Made by a program: the position numbers and the translations under genes. From Cellulomonas avistercoris (lineage in GTDB: Bacteria; Actinomycetota; Actinomycetes; Actinomycetales; Cellulomonadaceae), in contig NZ_JACSQV010000010.1 of the NCBI RefSeq assembly GCF_014836445.1, positions 106,280 to 170,279 of the forward strand: a stretch of DNA of 64,000 nucleotides, written 5' to 3'. Every line of letters starts with the position of its first letter. Positions within the stretch are counted from its first letter, which is position 1. Below are positions 50,841 to 59,403 of this stretch, one piece after another. Below the pieces are notes generated by a model, which made no database searches, was not told the origin of the DNA, and saw only the letters and a program-made list of their open reading frames with translations.

Positions 50841-53489
50841 GTGCCACCCGCCGCCCCCCTGGCGCACCCGACCGAGGCCGCACCCCCGCGTGAGTGGTGG
50901 CAGGTCTGGGCGCAGCGGCGCGCCGAGTGGTGGGCCGCACGTCCCGTCCTCGCGCTGCGGTGGGCCAGGATCCGGGCGGTCAGTCTCTGGGTCGGGCTCG
51001 TCTGGCTGCTGGGGCTGCTCGTCCTCGTGCCGGACGTGCGCGTGTCGGTGCGGGCGTGGCTGGGCTGCGCGTGGGTCGTCATCGCGTGGTTCTTCCTCGC
51101 CCGGACGAAGACCCTGACGTGGAGCGCGTACCTGCGGTTCTTCACCGCGTGCATCCCGTGGTCGATCGGCATCGGGGTGCTCTCGACGTGGCTGGCCGCC
51201 ACGGTCCTCGAGGTGCGCGTGGGCGGCAGCGGGCCCACGGTCGGGATCGCGTCCGTCGCCGAGGAGACCCTGAAGCTGGTGCCCGTGGCGCTCGTCGCGC
51301 TGCTGGCCCCGCGACGCGCCTCACGGTTCGCGACGGCCGACTGGCTGCTGCTCGGCCTTGCCTCCGGGACTGCGTTCCTGCTGGCCGAGGAGACGTTGCG
51401 TCGCCTGCGGCTCTCGGGCGGTGGACTCATCGGACTGCTCGAGCGGCTGCTGCACGGCGGCGGCCTGCCCGACGACTGGATCCGCTTCCGCACGTGGCCG
51501 GTGCCGACCGACTGGGAGCAGGCCGGTGCCGGCTTCGGTGGGCACGGGGTCGTCACCGCGATCGTGACCGGCCTGGTCGGCCTCGCCCTGGTCGCGGTAC
51601 GCCAGGTGCGCGGCCGGTCGGACCGCGTGGCGGTGCTCGTGCGGGTGGGCGCGGTCGCCGCGCCCGTCATGGGGCTGGTCGTCGCGATCGCGGACCACGC
51701 CGCGTACAACGGTGGCGGGTCCGGCAGCAACGACGACGGCACGCCGTTCTGGCTGGACCCCGCGACGACCCACGTGCCGTGGTGGGTCCGCGCCAGCTGG
51801 TCGGCGTTCGGGCACGGGCACTTCCGACCCACGGTGTTCGTGCTGCTCGCGTTCGTCCTGCTGCTCGTCGACGGCGCGCGTCTCGCGCGCGTGCCGAGCG
51901 CGGCACTGGTCGAGACCCCGCGGCCGGACTGGGTCGACCAGGCGATCGTCCGCTGCAACATCGCCGCCGCGACCTGGCCGGCCGCACTGCGCCACGTGCC
52001 CGCTGTCGTCACGCTGGCGGTTCTCGGCACCGCGTGGGTGGTCGTGCGCGACTGGACGACGGCCCTGGCGGCGTTCGCGGCCGAGCCGGGCGAGTCGCGG
52101 CGCGTCGCCGCCCAGCGCGGCCTGACGGCGGTGACCGCGCAGCGCGCCGCGCGCGAGCTCGGCTACGAGCGCCTCGCCGGGCCCGTCGACGTCACCGTGC
52201 GCCGCGGCGTGGCTGCGGGAGCGCTCGTCGTCCTGCTGCTCGGGGCTCTCGTCCTCGCGCCCGTCACCGCGTCCGGGCTCGACACCCTGTACGACCACCC
52301 GAGCTGGCTCGCCGGCGTCATGGACGCCGTCGGGCGGTGGTGGCACAGCCAGTCGCTCGGCACGCAGATCCTCGTCGGCGCGGGCGTCGTCGCCCTCGTC
52401 GCCCTCTCGGGCGGCTCGCTCGGCGTGGCCCTCGGTGTCTCCGGCGTCCTGACGTGGGGCCTCGACAAGAGCCACGGCATCGCCACGTGGCTCCGCGACC
52501 CCCGCCAGGCGACCCGCGACTACCTCCTCACCGCCACGCCCTTCCAGATGCTGATGGACGGCGTCGCGATCGCCACGACGTTCGTGCCCGGCAGCTTCAT
52601 CCGGTCACGGGGTGCCGCCGCCGTGCGTGGTGCGGTGGACGACGTCGCCGAGGACCCGGGACTGTGGCTGGCGCAGAAGCGCAGCACGGTGCAGAACGCA
52701 CCGGTCCAGAACCCGGTGCGGGCTGGCGCGTCCCATCAGGTCTCGAAGAAGAGCATCACGGACCAGGTGAGCTTCCAGGCGAACGAGCACACGCAGGCGC
52801 TGGCGCCGCGCCAGGCGGCCGCCGCCGCGCACTCCGCCAACCGGGCTGCCGTCGCCCAGAAGCTGGACGTCCTGACGGACGCGGGCCTCTCCGTCTCGCG
52901 GCCGGATCTCGTCAACCGGCAGATCGACGGCACCGTGCGGCGCCTCAACAACGCCATCCGGACGGATCAGTCGCTCAGCCCCGAGCGTTCGGCCGCGCTC
53001 CGCCAGCACGTCGCCGAGCTCGAAGAGGCTGCACGGGCGGAGCATGCCAGCTCCACCGCGCTGAACCGTGCCTCCGCAGACCTCGGCGAGGCCGCCGGCA
53101 GGGACGCTCTGCGGTCCCAGGGTGCGGACATCGTCGTCGACGGGGCCGACGCCGGGCGGGACACGATCGACATCGTCGGACTCGTACATGAGCGGGACCA
53201 GCTGCTCTTCGTCGAGGCCAAGGGCGGGGGCGGCCGTCTGAGTACCGCCGGCCGCCTCCTGCCCGACAACACCCGAGCCCCTCAGGGGTCGCCCGCGTAC
53301 CTGGCCGATGTCGTGCGCGTGGACAAGGCACTGCAGCAGTGGCTGCACGACAACCCCGACATCGTCCAGGGCCTCATGGACGGCACAGTTCGCCCGCGCT
53401 ACCAGCTCGTCCACGCGACAGCGAAGGGTACGGTGCGGATCTTCGAGCTCACGGTCGATCCCACGCTGATCCGCCAGGCCATCACCTGA
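50841..53489 (+). CDS. PrsW-family intramembrane protease fused to PD-(D/E)xK toxin domain
   Basis: This 882-residue protein starts at GTG 50841. Residues 45-345 carry many membrane segments and all four PrsW motifs: EETLK (141-145), FLLAE (179-183), H235 in GFGGHGVVTA, and HAAYN (286-290). More hydrophobic segments follow near 386-404, 457-475 and 508-540. A soluble part (about 590-882) ends in a restriction-endonuclease-like domain with E750, D777 in TIDIVG, E792-A-K794 in FVEAKGGGGRL, and RAPQGSPAYL, a block typical of polymorphic toxin C-termini. The three genes that follow are DUF6301-like candidate immunity proteins. A membrane-released nuclease toxin is inferred. Confidence 0.75.
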   Translation: MPPAAPLAHPTEAAPPREWWQVWAQRRAEWWAARPVLALRWARIRAVSLWVGLVWLLGLLVLVPDVRVSVRAWLGCAWVVIAWFFLARTKTLTWSAYLRFFTACIPWSIGIGVLSTWLAATVLEVRVGGSGPTVGIASVAEETLKLVPVALVALLAPRRASRFATADWLLLGLASGTAFLLAEETLRRLRLSGGGLIGLLERLLHGGGLPDDWIRFRTWPVPTDWEQAGAGFGGHGVVTAIVTGLVGLALVAVRQVRGRSDRVAVLVRVGAVAAPVMGLVVAIADHAAYNGGGSGSNDDGTPFWLDPATTHVPWWVRASWSAFGHGHFRPTVFVLLAFVLLLVDGARLARVPSAALVETPRPDWVDQAIVRCNIAAATWPAALRHVPAVVTLAVLGTAWVVVRDWTTALAAFAAEPGESRRVAAQRGLTAVTAQRAARELGYERLAGPVDVTVRRGVAAGALVVLLLGALVLAPVTASGLDTLYDHPSWLAGVMDAVGRWWHSQSLGTQILVGAGVVALVALSGGSLGVALGVSGVLTWGLDKSHGIATWLRDPRQATRDYLLTATPFQMLMDGVAIATTFVPGSFIRSRGAAAVRGAVDDVAEDPGLWLAQKRSTVQNAPVQNPVRAGASHQVSKKSITDQVSFQANEHTQALAPRQAAAAAHSANRAAVAQKLDVLTDAGLSVSRPDLVNRQIDGTVRRLNNAIRTDQSLSPERSAALRQHVAELEEAARAEHASSTALNRASADLGEAAGRDALRSQGADIVVDGADAGRDTIDIVGLVHERDQLLFVEAKGGGGRLSTAGRLLPDNTRAPQGSPAYLADVVRVDKALQQWLHDNPDIVQGLMDGTVRPRYQLVHATAKGTVRIFELTVDPTLIRQAIT

Positions 53490-53513
53490 TCCCCGCTCAC
53501 GAGGAGACCCACG

Positions 53514-54038
53514 GTGCGAACCGCATCACCCGACCAGATCAGCGACCTGCTGCGCGCGTTCGGAGCCGTCACCTGGCCGACCGGGCGGCAGACCGCGCTC
53601 GACCTCGCCGCCGCGCGCGGGTGGTCGGTGGAGCTCGAGACGAAGAACTCCGTCAGCTTCATCACGAACCTCGGCACCAACGACGACAGCGCACGCGCGC
53701 TCGTGCTGTCGGACGAGGCCACCGACGGACTCCTCGACAAGCTCACCGTCAACGTCTCGGACGCAGAGGTGGCGGCGCCGGCAGAGCTGAGGAAGGCCTA
53801 CACCGACCTCTGCAGGGTCGCCGAGAACGCGCTGGGCGCACCGGCATACGTGGAGCGGGGGTCGAACCCGCGGACGTTCTGGGACCTCGACAACGGCGGG
53901 CGGGTCGGCTTCCAGCGGCTTGACGACATCGTGATCATGATCCTCATCTCGCGCGACGCCGCCGACCTCCTCCGTGAGGACAAGCGACTGGGCCTCGACC
54001 CGAACCGCATCACCGGGGCGGGAGACGAGGACCTCTAG
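53514..54038 (+). CDS. DUF6301-like candidate immunity protein 1
   Basis: This 174-residue soluble acidic protein begins SPDQISDLLRAFGAVTWPTG and contains LDLAAARGWSVELETKN, TNLGTNDDSARALVLSD and WDLDNGGRVGFQRLDDIVIM. The layout resembles DUF6301, a family found beside polymorphic toxins. The gene begins 24 bases after the toxin stop (GTG 53514 with GAGGAGA upstream), the usual place for an immunity gene. Two paralogues follow. Immunity is inferred from position and family resemblance; no binding motif can be read. Confidence 0.65.
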   Translation: MRTASPDQISDLLRAFGAVTWPTGRQTALDLAAARGWSVELETKNSVSFITNLGTNDDSARALVLSDEATDGLLDKLTVNVSDAEVAAPAELRKAYTDLCRVAENALGAPAYVERGSNPRTFWDLDNGGRVGFQRLDDIVIMILISRDAADLLREDKRLGLDPNRITGAGDEDL

Positions 54039-54142
54039 ACCGTCACCAGCACCGAGGGCGCCCAACGGAGGGCCCGCGTCCTGCCGGCTCACGACGGCGA
54101 ACCCGACACGATCTGGCCGTGGCAGACCGAGGAGGACATCCC

Positions 54143-54529
54143 GTGCAGACAGCATCCGCCGGCCAGATCCGGGCGCTCATGCGTGCCTTCCGGGCTCTGA
54201 TCAGGCCGGACGGTGCAGACGGCCGAGTCCTCGACCTGACGGTCCACGTCTCCGACCGGGATCCCGGGACGCCTGCAGGTCTGGACGAGGCCCAGCGAGA
54301 CGTGGCGGCTGCGGTCCAGGCCGAGCTGGGCGAACCGGTGCGCACCGACGCGTGGGAGCACGCCCGGACCGCGTGGGACATCGCCAGTGGTGGACGAGTC
54401 GTGGTCCAGAGGCTCGAGTCCGTCGTCATCGTCCTGCGCTCGCAGGAGGTCGCGGACCTCGAGCGTGGCGAGGAGCGGCTGGGGATCGACTCCGGCCGCA
54501 TCCCGGGTACGGGACGCGAGGCCCTGTGA
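54143..54529 (+). CDS. Shortened DUF6301-like paralogue 2
   Basis: This 128-residue paralogue of the flanking 174-residue proteins keeps the N-terminal ASAGQIRALMRAFRALIRPDG and the C-terminal half (LTVHVSDRDPGTPAGLDEAQ, WDIASGGRVVVQRLESVVIV). It lacks the central segment of about 45 residues that in its sisters runs from ALDLAAARGW to LSDEAT. The frame is intact, with GAGGAGGA before GTG 54143, so this is an in-frame internal deletion and not a frameshift. It may be a decoy, a degraded immunity gene or a variant with changed specificity. Confidence 0.55.
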   Translation: MQTASAGQIRALMRAFRALIRPDGADGRVLDLTVHVSDRDPGTPAGLDEAQRDVAAAVQAELGEPVRTDAWEHARTAWDIASGGRVVVQRLESVVIVLRSQEVADLERGEERLGIDSGRIPGTGREAL

Positions 54530-54638
54530 ACATCGCGCTCCCCTCCAGGGATGCCCGCGCTCGCGGACCGCATCGCCTGCCTCGGTCGCACGCCGCCTTC
54601 ACGTCCTCCAGACGTGACCGCTCGGGACGAGGCCCCTG

Positions 54639-55163
54639 ATGCGAACAGCCAGACCCGACCAGATCAACGACCTGCTGCGTGCCTTCGGCGCCCTCACGTG
54701 GCCGGCCGGGAGGCAGACCGCGCTCGACCTCGCCGCCGCTCGCGGGTGGTCCGTGCGGCTCGAGACACGGAACGCCGTCCGGTTCACCACGAACCTGGGC
54801 ACCAACGACGACAGCGCGCGGGCGTTCGTGCTGTCGGACGAGGCCACCGGCGGAACCCTCGACAAGCTCACCGTGAACGTCTCCGACGCCGTCAAGGAGG
54901 CACCGGCGGAGCTGAAGAACGCCTACACCGACCTCTGCGCGCTCGTCGGGACGACGCTCGGCGCACCGGCCCAGGTGGACCGCGGGTCGCTCCCGCGGTC
55001 CACCTGGGACCTCGCGAACCGTGGGCGGGTCGGCGTCCAGCAGCTCAGCGACATCGTGATCCTGATCCTGCTGTCCCGCGACGCCGCCGACCTCGCACGC
55101 GAGGAGAAGCGGCTGCGGATCGACCCGGATCGAGTTCCCGGGACGGGGCACGAGGACCTGTGA
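54639..55163 (+). CDS. DUF6301-like candidate immunity protein 3
   Basis: This 174-residue protein has the same length as 53514-54038 and is close to it along its whole length (about three quarters identical by eye: RPDQINDLLRAFGALTWPAG, LDLAAARGWSVRLETRN, TNLGTNDDSARAFVLSD). Differences concentrate in surface-type charged positions (VELETKNS versus VRLETRNA) and the 85-110 region. ATG 54639 has only a weak GGGACGAGG upstream. It is probably a recent tandem duplicate that diversified against variant toxins. Confidence 0.65.
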   Translation: MRTARPDQINDLLRAFGALTWPAGRQTALDLAAARGWSVRLETRNAVRFTTNLGTNDDSARAFVLSDEATGGTLDKLTVNVSDAVKEAPAELKNAYTDLCALVGTTLGAPAQVDRGSLPRSTWDLANRGRVGVQQLSDIVILILLSRDAADLAREEKRLRIDPDRVPGTGHEDL

Positions 55164-55283
55164 CGATCCGCCCCGCAGGTCGGACGTCTCGGGACACTCC
55201 GTGCGGGCCCGACGCGCCCTAGATGTAGTTGCCCGTGAGGTTGTGAACGCAGCCGCGCTCATCGCCACGGGAGGTGCACGACC

Positions 55284-55379
55284 GTGCGCCCCCCCGTCCT
55301 CCCGCTGGCCACGGCGGCGGCCATGACGCTGCTCGGCCGGTACACCGTCGCCGGCCGGCGCGCGCCGCCACGAGGGTGA
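55284..55379 (+). CDS. Possible 31-residue small protein
   Basis: This short frame starts at GTG 55284, nine bases after GGGAGG, and encodes a basic, moderately hydrophobic peptide (RPPVLPLATAAAMTLLGRY). It lies in the otherwise empty 55164-55430 gap between the immunity array and the HNH gene. It could be a chance frame; the ribosome binding site is the only support. Confidence 0.2.
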   Translation: MRPPVLPLATAAAMTLLGRYTVAGRRAPPRG

Positions 55380-55430
55380 ACGGCCGGAGGAACACTTGTC
55401 GCGCGGGGCGCCGGCTGATGAGCTCGGCCC

Positions 55431-56417
55431 ATGGAGGTCCAGCGGCGGGTCGGGTCGGCAGCGACGCCGACCGCCTGGAGCTGCTACACGCGGACGACCG
55501 ACGAGCTCGTCGGCGGCGGGTACGGCGACGTCCTGGGGCACCGGTACGAGTACGACTCGAACGTCGTCAACCACAAGGCGATCGCGCCCGGTGACCTGCT
55601 GGTCGTGCGGGACGGTCAGCTGATCCTGGGCCACGGCGTGGTCGAGGACGTGACCAGCGGACCTGGCGTGAAGACGATGCGCCGGTGTCCTCAGTGCGGG
55701 TCTGCCGACGCCACGGAGCGCAAGCGGGCACTCCCGCGGTACCGCTGCAACGACTGCAAGGCGGAGTTCGACGAGCCGGTCCTGAAGGACATGGCGGTGA
55801 CCCGGTACTCCGCCGTCTACCGCTCTTCGTGGCGGACGCTCGACTCCCCGCTGCCCGTCCGCGCGCTCGAGGGTGTCTACGCCGGCGCCGACCGGCAGAA
55901 CGCGATCCGCCGGCTCGACTGGGCGCGGGCGCTGACGATGCTCGAGGAGTTCGGGGGCGTCGAGGAGGCGCTCGAGGCCGAGCTGCTGCGCCACGGCGCC
56001 CCGATCACGGGCGGGCACGTCGATGCGGTCGTGCGACGACGCGTCGGGCAGCAGCGCTTCCGCGAACGGCTGCTGGACCGGTACGGGCCTACGTGTGCTG
56101 TCACCGGCGCCCAGCCGGAGATGGTCCTGGACGCCGCGCACCTCTACCGGTTCGCGGACCGCCCGGAGCACGCCGACGACGGCGGGCTGCTGCTGCGCGC
56201 CGACGTGCACCGGCTGTTCGACCGGCTGGTACTGACGTTCCACCCGCGGACGTGGACGACGCAGGTCGCGCCGGTGCTGCTGGAGCGGCACGAGAGCCTG
56301 GCCGTGCTCGACGGGCGGCGGATCTCGGTGCACGACACGCGGCTGCCGGACGTGGGGCTGATCGAGGAGCACCATGCGGCGGCGAGAGCGCGGTGGAAAG
56401 AGCTGGCGCGGGTGTAG
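55431..56417 (+). CDS. HNH endonuclease with PUA/EVE-like front domain and zinc ribbon
   Basis: This 328-residue protein has three parts. Residues about 14-75 (AWSCYTRTTDELVGGGY, YEYDSNVVNHKAIAPGDLLV, GHGVVEDV) resemble PUA/EVE-like modified-base readers. A zinc ribbon follows (C86, C89, C106, C109). The C-terminal HNH nuclease has CAVTGAQPEMVLDAAHLYRF (H237) and GGLLLRADVHRLFD (H260). The usual central Asn is replaced in the DDGG stretch. The reader-plus-HNH layout is that of modification-dependent (type IV-like) restriction enzymes. The start is ATG 55431. It probably cuts modified foreign DNA, by inference. Confidence 0.75.
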   Translation: MEVQRRVGSAATPTAWSCYTRTTDELVGGGYGDVLGHRYEYDSNVVNHKAIAPGDLLVVRDGQLILGHGVVEDVTSGPGVKTMRRCPQCGSADATERKRALPRYRCNDCKAEFDEPVLKDMAVTRYSAVYRSSWRTLDSPLPVRALEGVYAGADRQNAIRRLDWARALTMLEEFGGVEEALEAELLRHGAPITGGHVDAVVRRRVGQQRFRERLLDRYGPTCAVTGAQPEMVLDAAHLYRFADRPEHADDGGLLLRADVHRLFDRLVLTFHPRTWTTQVAPVLLERHESLAVLDGRRISVHDTRLPDVGLIEEHHAAARARWKELARV

Positions 56418-56499
56418 CGGTCCGCACGACCGGGCGAATCGAGCGGGTCGGACTTCAGACCGGCCCCTGCCGTACCGACCTCCCCGGCATGGAGCCACG

Positions 56500-57339
56500 A
56501 TGAGTGAGGCCGGCTACGGCGCCGAGCAGGAGGCCGGTCGCCGGGCTCGCAGGGTCGCACGGTTGCGCGAGGAGGCGGCCCGCGGCGAGGCGATCGACGA
56601 GGACGTCATCCGTCGAGCGCAGGCTGCGCAGCGCAACTGGTCGGTCGGAGCGGAGGGGGAACGCCTCGTCGCCGCCAACCTCGCCCACCTCGAGCGGTAC
56701 GGCTGGGTCGCGCTACACGACCTGCGGTGGCCCGGCCGGCAGCGCGCCAACATCGACCATGTCGCTGTCGGGCCTGGCGGCATCGTCGTCATCGACGCGA
56801 AGAACTGGTCCGGCCGCGTCGCCGTCGCCGAAGGCAACCTTCGGCAGAACGGCTACGGGCGCGCGTCGTCCGCCGACGGCGTCTCGCAGGCAGCGGCCGA
56901 CGTCACGGCACTGCTCGCACCGCAGCACCGCACGGCCGTACGGGCCGTGCTCTGCCTCGCCGCGCAGGACCAGGCACCGACGCCCGTGCAGGGCGTGGAC
57001 GTGCTCGGACGGTGGCAACTCGCGGAGTACCTGCTGCGGATGCCGCCGCGGTTGTCGGTGTACGACGTGGCGGACGTCGCGCGGTACCTGGAGGACGAGC
57101 TGCGGAGGCCGTTGGTGCCGACGCCGGCCGGTCGGGCACCCCGGCGATCGGCTACTGCAGGTCAGCGCACCAGGGCGACACGCGGCACGGGTCGGTCGCC
57201 AAGGCGTACGAAGGAGCGAGGGATGTCGAAGCGGCGGGCCGCCGTCGTCGAGTTCATGCTGACGATCGCCGGGATCTTCGCCGTCTACCAGATCGTGATG
57301 CACATCCTGCGCTCGTACGCGAGCAGCATCGGCGGGTGA
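56500..57339 (+). CDS. NERD-domain nuclease-like protein with C-terminal membrane helix
   Basis: This 279-residue protein has a charged helical N-terminus and a NERD domain at about residues 48-190: VGAEGERLVAANL, DLRWPGRQRANIDHVAV (D86), and IVVIDAKNWSGRV (D99-A-K101). This is the PD-(D/E)xK-type core of NERD proteins, linked to DNA processing. A basic linker (RRSATAGQRTRATRG) leads to one membrane helix near the C-terminus (VEFMLTIAGIFAVYQIVMHIL). The start is ATG 56500. It converges with the next HNH gene. Many NERD proteins are uncharacterised, so nuclease activity is inferred. Confidence 0.82.
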   Translation: MSEAGYGAEQEAGRRARRVARLREEAARGEAIDEDVIRRAQAAQRNWSVGAEGERLVAANLAHLERYGWVALHDLRWPGRQRANIDHVAVGPGGIVVIDAKNWSGRVAVAEGNLRQNGYGRASSADGVSQAAADVTALLAPQHRTAVRAVLCLAAQDQAPTPVQGVDVLGRWQLAEYLLRMPPRLSVYDVADVARYLEDELRRPLVPTPAGRAPRRSATAGQRTRATRGTGRSPRRTKERGMSKRRAAVVEFMLTIAGIFAVYQIVMHILRSYASSIGG

Positions 57340-57391
57340 GGGCGCCGCGTTCGGGCGCAGCCGACCCACGCGGAATACGACGCACGGTCGG

Positions 57392-58381
57392 TCAGCCCGC
57401 CTGATAGATGTGACCCCGGTGCCACTGTGCGTACTGCACGTCCACGACGGTCGCCGCGACCGGCAGCGCGAGACGCTCGTACAGGTGCGGCGACTCGAAG
57501 TACCGCCGGACCTCCGGCCGCTGCTCTCGGTCACGCACGAGGCTGGGCGCCACGGTGATCCGCAGGTCATCCTCGATGGTGAGCAGCCCTTGGTCGAAGG
57601 CGGCGTCGTGCGTGGGGCACGCGGCCACGCCGTTGGCGACGTGCAGACGTTCCCTCCTGGTCGCGTCCCGCCACGGCTTCACGTGGCTCGCGCGCAGCAG
57701 GTGGGACGGGCCTGCGCTCGGTGCCGCGAACCCGCAGAAGACGCATGCGTGACCGCAGTTAGCCAGGACGTCCCGCGCGAACCGGTGCTGGCCCACGCGG
57801 ACCGCTGCGAGGGCGATGCGCTCAGTCTCCCGCTCCCCGTAGCCTGCGTCCGCGAAGCTCTCGAGAGCCTCTTCGACGGCTAGCTCCAGCACGCTCAGCC
57901 CGAGCTCGTCCTGGCCGAGCAACCGAACTTGCCCTCCTGGCTCGATGCCGAGGAAGTCTGGCAGCACGGCGCCATCGACACCGGCTGCCCGAGCACCTGC
58001 GAGGCAGGCCCGATACGCCCCGGCCAGGCTCTCGGGGTCGCTCCTCAATGTCGCCGCGACGAGGATGTCGTTCCTGTTCCCCTTGGGGCGAGACCCGTCG
58101 AGGTTGTCCATCTTGGCGATGATGCTCGTGGGCGGCCGCCGGAAGAGGCCTGCAAGTTCCGGTACCGGCCTCGGTGCCCGGCTGGCAGCGGCACTGCTGT
58201 AGCGCGAGCTGTCCACGAGGTACATCGCTGCCAGACAGAGCAGCGTCTCGACTGGTGTGAAGTTCTCCTGGCGCTGCCCCAGACCCACCGGCGAACGGCC
58301 GAGGATTGCGATCCACTGCTGGTGTGCTGCGCGCGGCGTGATGTCGACGTAGTCAGTCGCTGTGTAGCGAGTCCGGCTCAT
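57392..58381 (-). CDS. HNH endonuclease, HNH_2 type
   Basis: This 329-residue protein has an N-terminal helical region including LCLAAMYLVDSSRYS and PTSIIAKMDNLDGSRPKGNR, a segment seen in restriction-like HNH proteins, where it may bind DNA. The C-terminal nuclease reads CVFCGF, then LLRASHVKPWRDAT, NGVAACPTHDAAFDQG, with all H-N-H residues present and a C-x2-C zinc pair. ATG 58381 has GAGGAAAG upstream. GC content is lower than in the chromosomal genes. It resembles solitary restriction-type HNH nucleases; no methyltransferase is adjacent. Confidence 0.82.
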   Translation of the reverse strand: MSRTRYTATDYVDITPRAAHQQWIAILGRSPVGLGQRQENFTPVETLLCLAAMYLVDSSRYSSAAASRAPRPVPELAGLFRRPPTSIIAKMDNLDGSRPKGNRNDILVAATLRSDPESLAGAYRACLAGARAAGVDGAVLPDFLGIEPGGQVRLLGQDELGLSVLELAVEEALESFADAGYGERETERIALAAVRVGQHRFARDVLANCGHACVFCGFAAPSAGPSHLLRASHVKPWRDATRRERLHVANGVAACPTHDAAFDQGLLTIEDDLRITVAPSLVRDREQRPEVRRYFESPHLYERLALPVAATVVDVQYAQWHRGHIYQAG

Positions 58382-58656
58382 GCTCTTTCCTCGTCATCGC
58401 AGCGCCCTTAGTTGACACCGAGCCGACGCTCCGTGCCCTACCGCTTCCTGCACGTGCGGCGACACTCCAAGTGCCGGTGTCATGCGCAGAGAGAGGCGTA
58501 TGAGGCGGGACCGCCCAGGTTTAGGTCGACTCCTGGCGTGCGACGTCGTTGTTCGTCTGACGACCCCTCGGGGCCCGCTCAGGTGGCGCAGAACCTTGGC
58601 ACTTGCAGCGGCCGAGGCAAGGCCCAGCCTCGCTATGCGGCCGTAGTCAGTCCGCC

Positions 58657-59235
58657 TTACCAGACCGGGAGAGATCCGATCCATGGGTGGCCAGCGGGAA
58701 GCCCGACCCGCTCCTCCATCGCGTACTTCCGGAGCACCGGCGGGAGAAGCACAGGGGCGTCATGCGCCGACTCGAGGAGCAGATCCCACCTGTCCTCATA
58801 TCCGACAAAGGCGGCCAACGACGAGCGAGCATTGCTCAACGGAGTGTTCCGTTTCCCTGCACGGACTCCTGGCTCCGTGAGCCAGTGCTGGTGCTCGATC
58901 CAGATGGTGGCCGCCACATGGTCCCGCGGCACGACGAACGTCCGCATATTCCCAGCCGGACTCGGGTCGATCAGAACGAACACGAACCACTCCCGGTCGT
59001 TCAGGGCGACACCTTGGGAGTTGGTGCCCAGCGGCCAGTCGGGGTTCTTCGCCGCCGACCGTATGCTCTTCACCTGCACCTCGATCGCGCGCCGCTCCCC
59101 GGTCGTCTGCGCCGCCAAGATGTCGGTCCGCGCGAGACCATCCCTGGTCAGGGCGGGTGCCCACCCATGGCGCGCGAGCATGGCGCAGACGTAGTGCTCG
59201 CCGATCGTCCCCGTCATCTTCGTATCGACAGCCAT
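58657..59235 (-). CDS. PD-(D/E)xK nuclease-like protein
   Basis: This 192-residue protein has a nuclease-like core near its N-terminus: GTIGEHYVCAMLARHGW (helix), RTDILAAQ (D38), and IEVQVKSIRS (E52, Q54, K56). This order resembles Holliday-junction-resolvase/endonuclease folds. The rest (EWFVFVLIDPS, FVVPRDHVAATIWIEH, RWDLLLESA) looks like the strand-helix wrap of DUF4365/group-I-type REase proteins. I chose ATG 59235, although the ribosome binding site is weak; ATG 59217 is possible and the frame is open further. The 58382-58656 gap shows no gene. Confidence 0.65.
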   Translation of the reverse strand: MAVDTKMTGTIGEHYVCAMLARHGWAPALTRDGLARTDILAAQTTGERRAIEVQVKSIRSAAKNPDWPLGTNSQGVALNDREWFVFVLIDPSPAGNMRTFVVPRDHVAATIWIEHQHWLTEPGVRAGKRNTPLSNARSSLAAFVGYEDRWDLLLESAHDAPVLLPPVLRKYAMEERVGLPAGHPWIGSLPVW

Positions 59236-59403
59236 GGGAGCAGTGAACACCTTCCGCGCCCGGCACATCGATTGACGCGCGACGACCACATAGCGCAATC
59301 GCTCCACCCGGACCAGGCTGTCTGCAGACCCGCGGTGGCAGCCCCACGCGCGCGACTTCACGTCTGACCAGCGCGCGCACCGAGGGCGTGCTTTCCTTGT
59401 CCA

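Noticed and set aside
55164..55430. Degenerate insertion-sequence remnant in the gap after the immunity genes
   Set aside because: No terminal inverted repeats, target duplication or transposase motif can be read; only a weak 31-codon frame is present.
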